This document shows positions 7,438 to 7,610 of a DNA stretch of 7,610 bases, piece by piece. Both the position numbers and the translations under genes were made by a program. This DNA comes from Armatimonadota bacterium (GTDB lineage: Bacteria > Armatimonadota > Armatimonadia > Armatimonadales > Armatimonadaceae), in assembly GCA_014381035.1 (NCBI GenBank), contig JACMIS010000844.1:1-7610 (forward strand), written 5' to 3'. How positions within the stretch are numbered: the stretch's first letter is position 1; each line of letters starts with the position of its first letter. The notes beneath the pieces were generated by a model that did not search any database, was not told where the DNA came from, and saw only the letters and a list, made by a program, of their open reading frames with translations.

Positions 7438-7467
7438 GGGCGTGATTTCTCCGTGAGTCGGGCGTGA
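7438..7467 (-). promoter_or_regulatory. Three TCACG direct repeats at 11-bp intervals (SARP/OmpR-style operator)
   Basis: On the minus strand TCACG occurs at 7467-7463, 7456-7452 and 7445-7441, each start exactly 11 bp from the next. The outer two extend to the identical octamer TCACGCCC (7460-7467 and 7438-7445) and the middle one reads TCACGG. Helically phased direct repeats about 11 bp apart are the known operator style of SARP and OmpR-type winged-helix regulators. The array lies 90-119 bp upstream of the secreted-protein ATG, upstream of its possible -35 elements, a position suited to an activator. The adjacent BTAD regulator is an obvious candidate binder, but that link is inferred. Confidence 0.4.
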
Positions 7468-7506
7468 CTCGGCTGTCCGTGTGGAGAAGGTCACAGGAAG
7501 AAGATT

Positions 7507-7520
7507 TGAAAACGGTTTCT
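7507..7520. promoter_or_regulatory. LacI/CcpA-type operator-like palindrome
   Basis: TGAAAACGGTTTCT matches the cre consensus TGWAANCGNTNWCA at every position but the last. It has the central CG and GAAA/TTTC arms typical of LacI-family operators. It lies about 160 bp upstream of the secreted-protein ATG. One 14-bp near-match can arise by chance, and no LacI-family gene is in view. Confidence 0.3.
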
Positions 7521-7610
7521 TGACCCTTGCCGCGTGGCTGGTTGCACTGAGCGGCGAGCCGAACAAACTAGAGCTACCCGTACCGGTATTAGCCATGGGG
7601 AGTGAAATTG

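Larger units (their letters stand above)
7349..7610. other. Upstream region of the secreted-protein gene, no convincing gene
   Basis: These 262 bases carry regulatory-looking signals but no gene I can support. On the minus strand, TTTACA (7397-7402) matches the -35 consensus at five of six positions but lacks a good -10 box. TTGAGG (7416-7421) with TACAAA at 15-bp spacing is an alternative weak promoter. Two partial frames stay open to the right edge: a minus frame from 7610 to a TGA at 7363-7365, and a plus frame from 7457 onward with a GTG at 7481. Neither shows a ribosome binding site or a recognisable protein, and the operator-like sites lie inside them. A divergent gene, or the end of an upstream one, cannot be excluded without sequence beyond 7610. 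Confidence 0.5.

Noticed and set aside
7363..7610. Minus frame open from the right edge to a TGA just before the secreted-protein start (product contains MANTGTGSSSLFGS)
   Set aside because: No ribosome binding site, a low-complexity unrecognisable product, and it runs through the phased repeats and the cre-like site. It could still be the end of an upstream gene, which only flanking sequence would show.
7457..7610. Plus frame open to the right edge, with a GTG at 7481 and a hydrophobic stretch FLTLAAWLVALSG
   Set aside because: Only about 50 codons are visible, with rare AGA codons near its start and no ribosome binding site. Too little to call a divergent gene.

Overview
The window is moderately GC-rich bacterial chromosome with four genes, all reading leftward on the minus strand. 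In transcription order they are: a secreted repeat protein (7348 to 5513), a large AfsR/SARP-type regulator with a STAND ATPase and TPR tail (5406 to 2260), a GAF-SpoIIE-type protein phosphatase (2196 to 973), and an aldo/keto reductase cut off by the left edge (831 to 1). I see no RNA gene, CRISPR array, transposase or phage gene.

The combination of a long BTAD/STAND/TPR regulator, a GAF-fused PP2C phosphatase, and a secreted protein with HAF-like repeats plus a beta-helix-like tail suggests a free-living environmental bacterium. Armatimonadota is my first guess, with Chloroflexota or Planctomycetota as alternatives. This rests on protein style only, because no phylogenetic marker is present.

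Right part (7349-7610): an upstream region with no convincing gene. It carries two operator-like signals: three TCACG direct repeats at exactly 11-bp steps, and a near-match to the LacI/CcpA-type cre consensus. The secreted protein gene follows, with a clear Shine-Dalgarno sequence and an N-terminal signal peptide. Its product looks like a six-repeat beta-propeller joined to a beta-strand-rich passenger-like domain.

Middle (5407-5512): a compact regulatory gap. It has a consensus TATAAT -10 box and a perfect 8-bp dyad across the predicted transcription start of the regulator gene. The regulator and the phosphatase are 63 bp apart and may be cotranscribed.

Left part: between the phosphatase and the aldo/keto reductase lies a 114-bp palindromic element. 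It has perfect 22-bp inverted arms and is bracketed by an 8-bp direct repeat that overlaps the phosphatase stop codon and the reductase ribosome binding site. It looks like a small non-coding element inserted into a formerly tight gene junction.

A plausible reading is that an intracellular sensor-regulator and a partner-switching phosphatase sit beside a cell-surface protein they may help control. Only gene order and the operator-like sites support that link. No anti-sigma factor, STAS protein or histidine kinase is present to complete a pathway.
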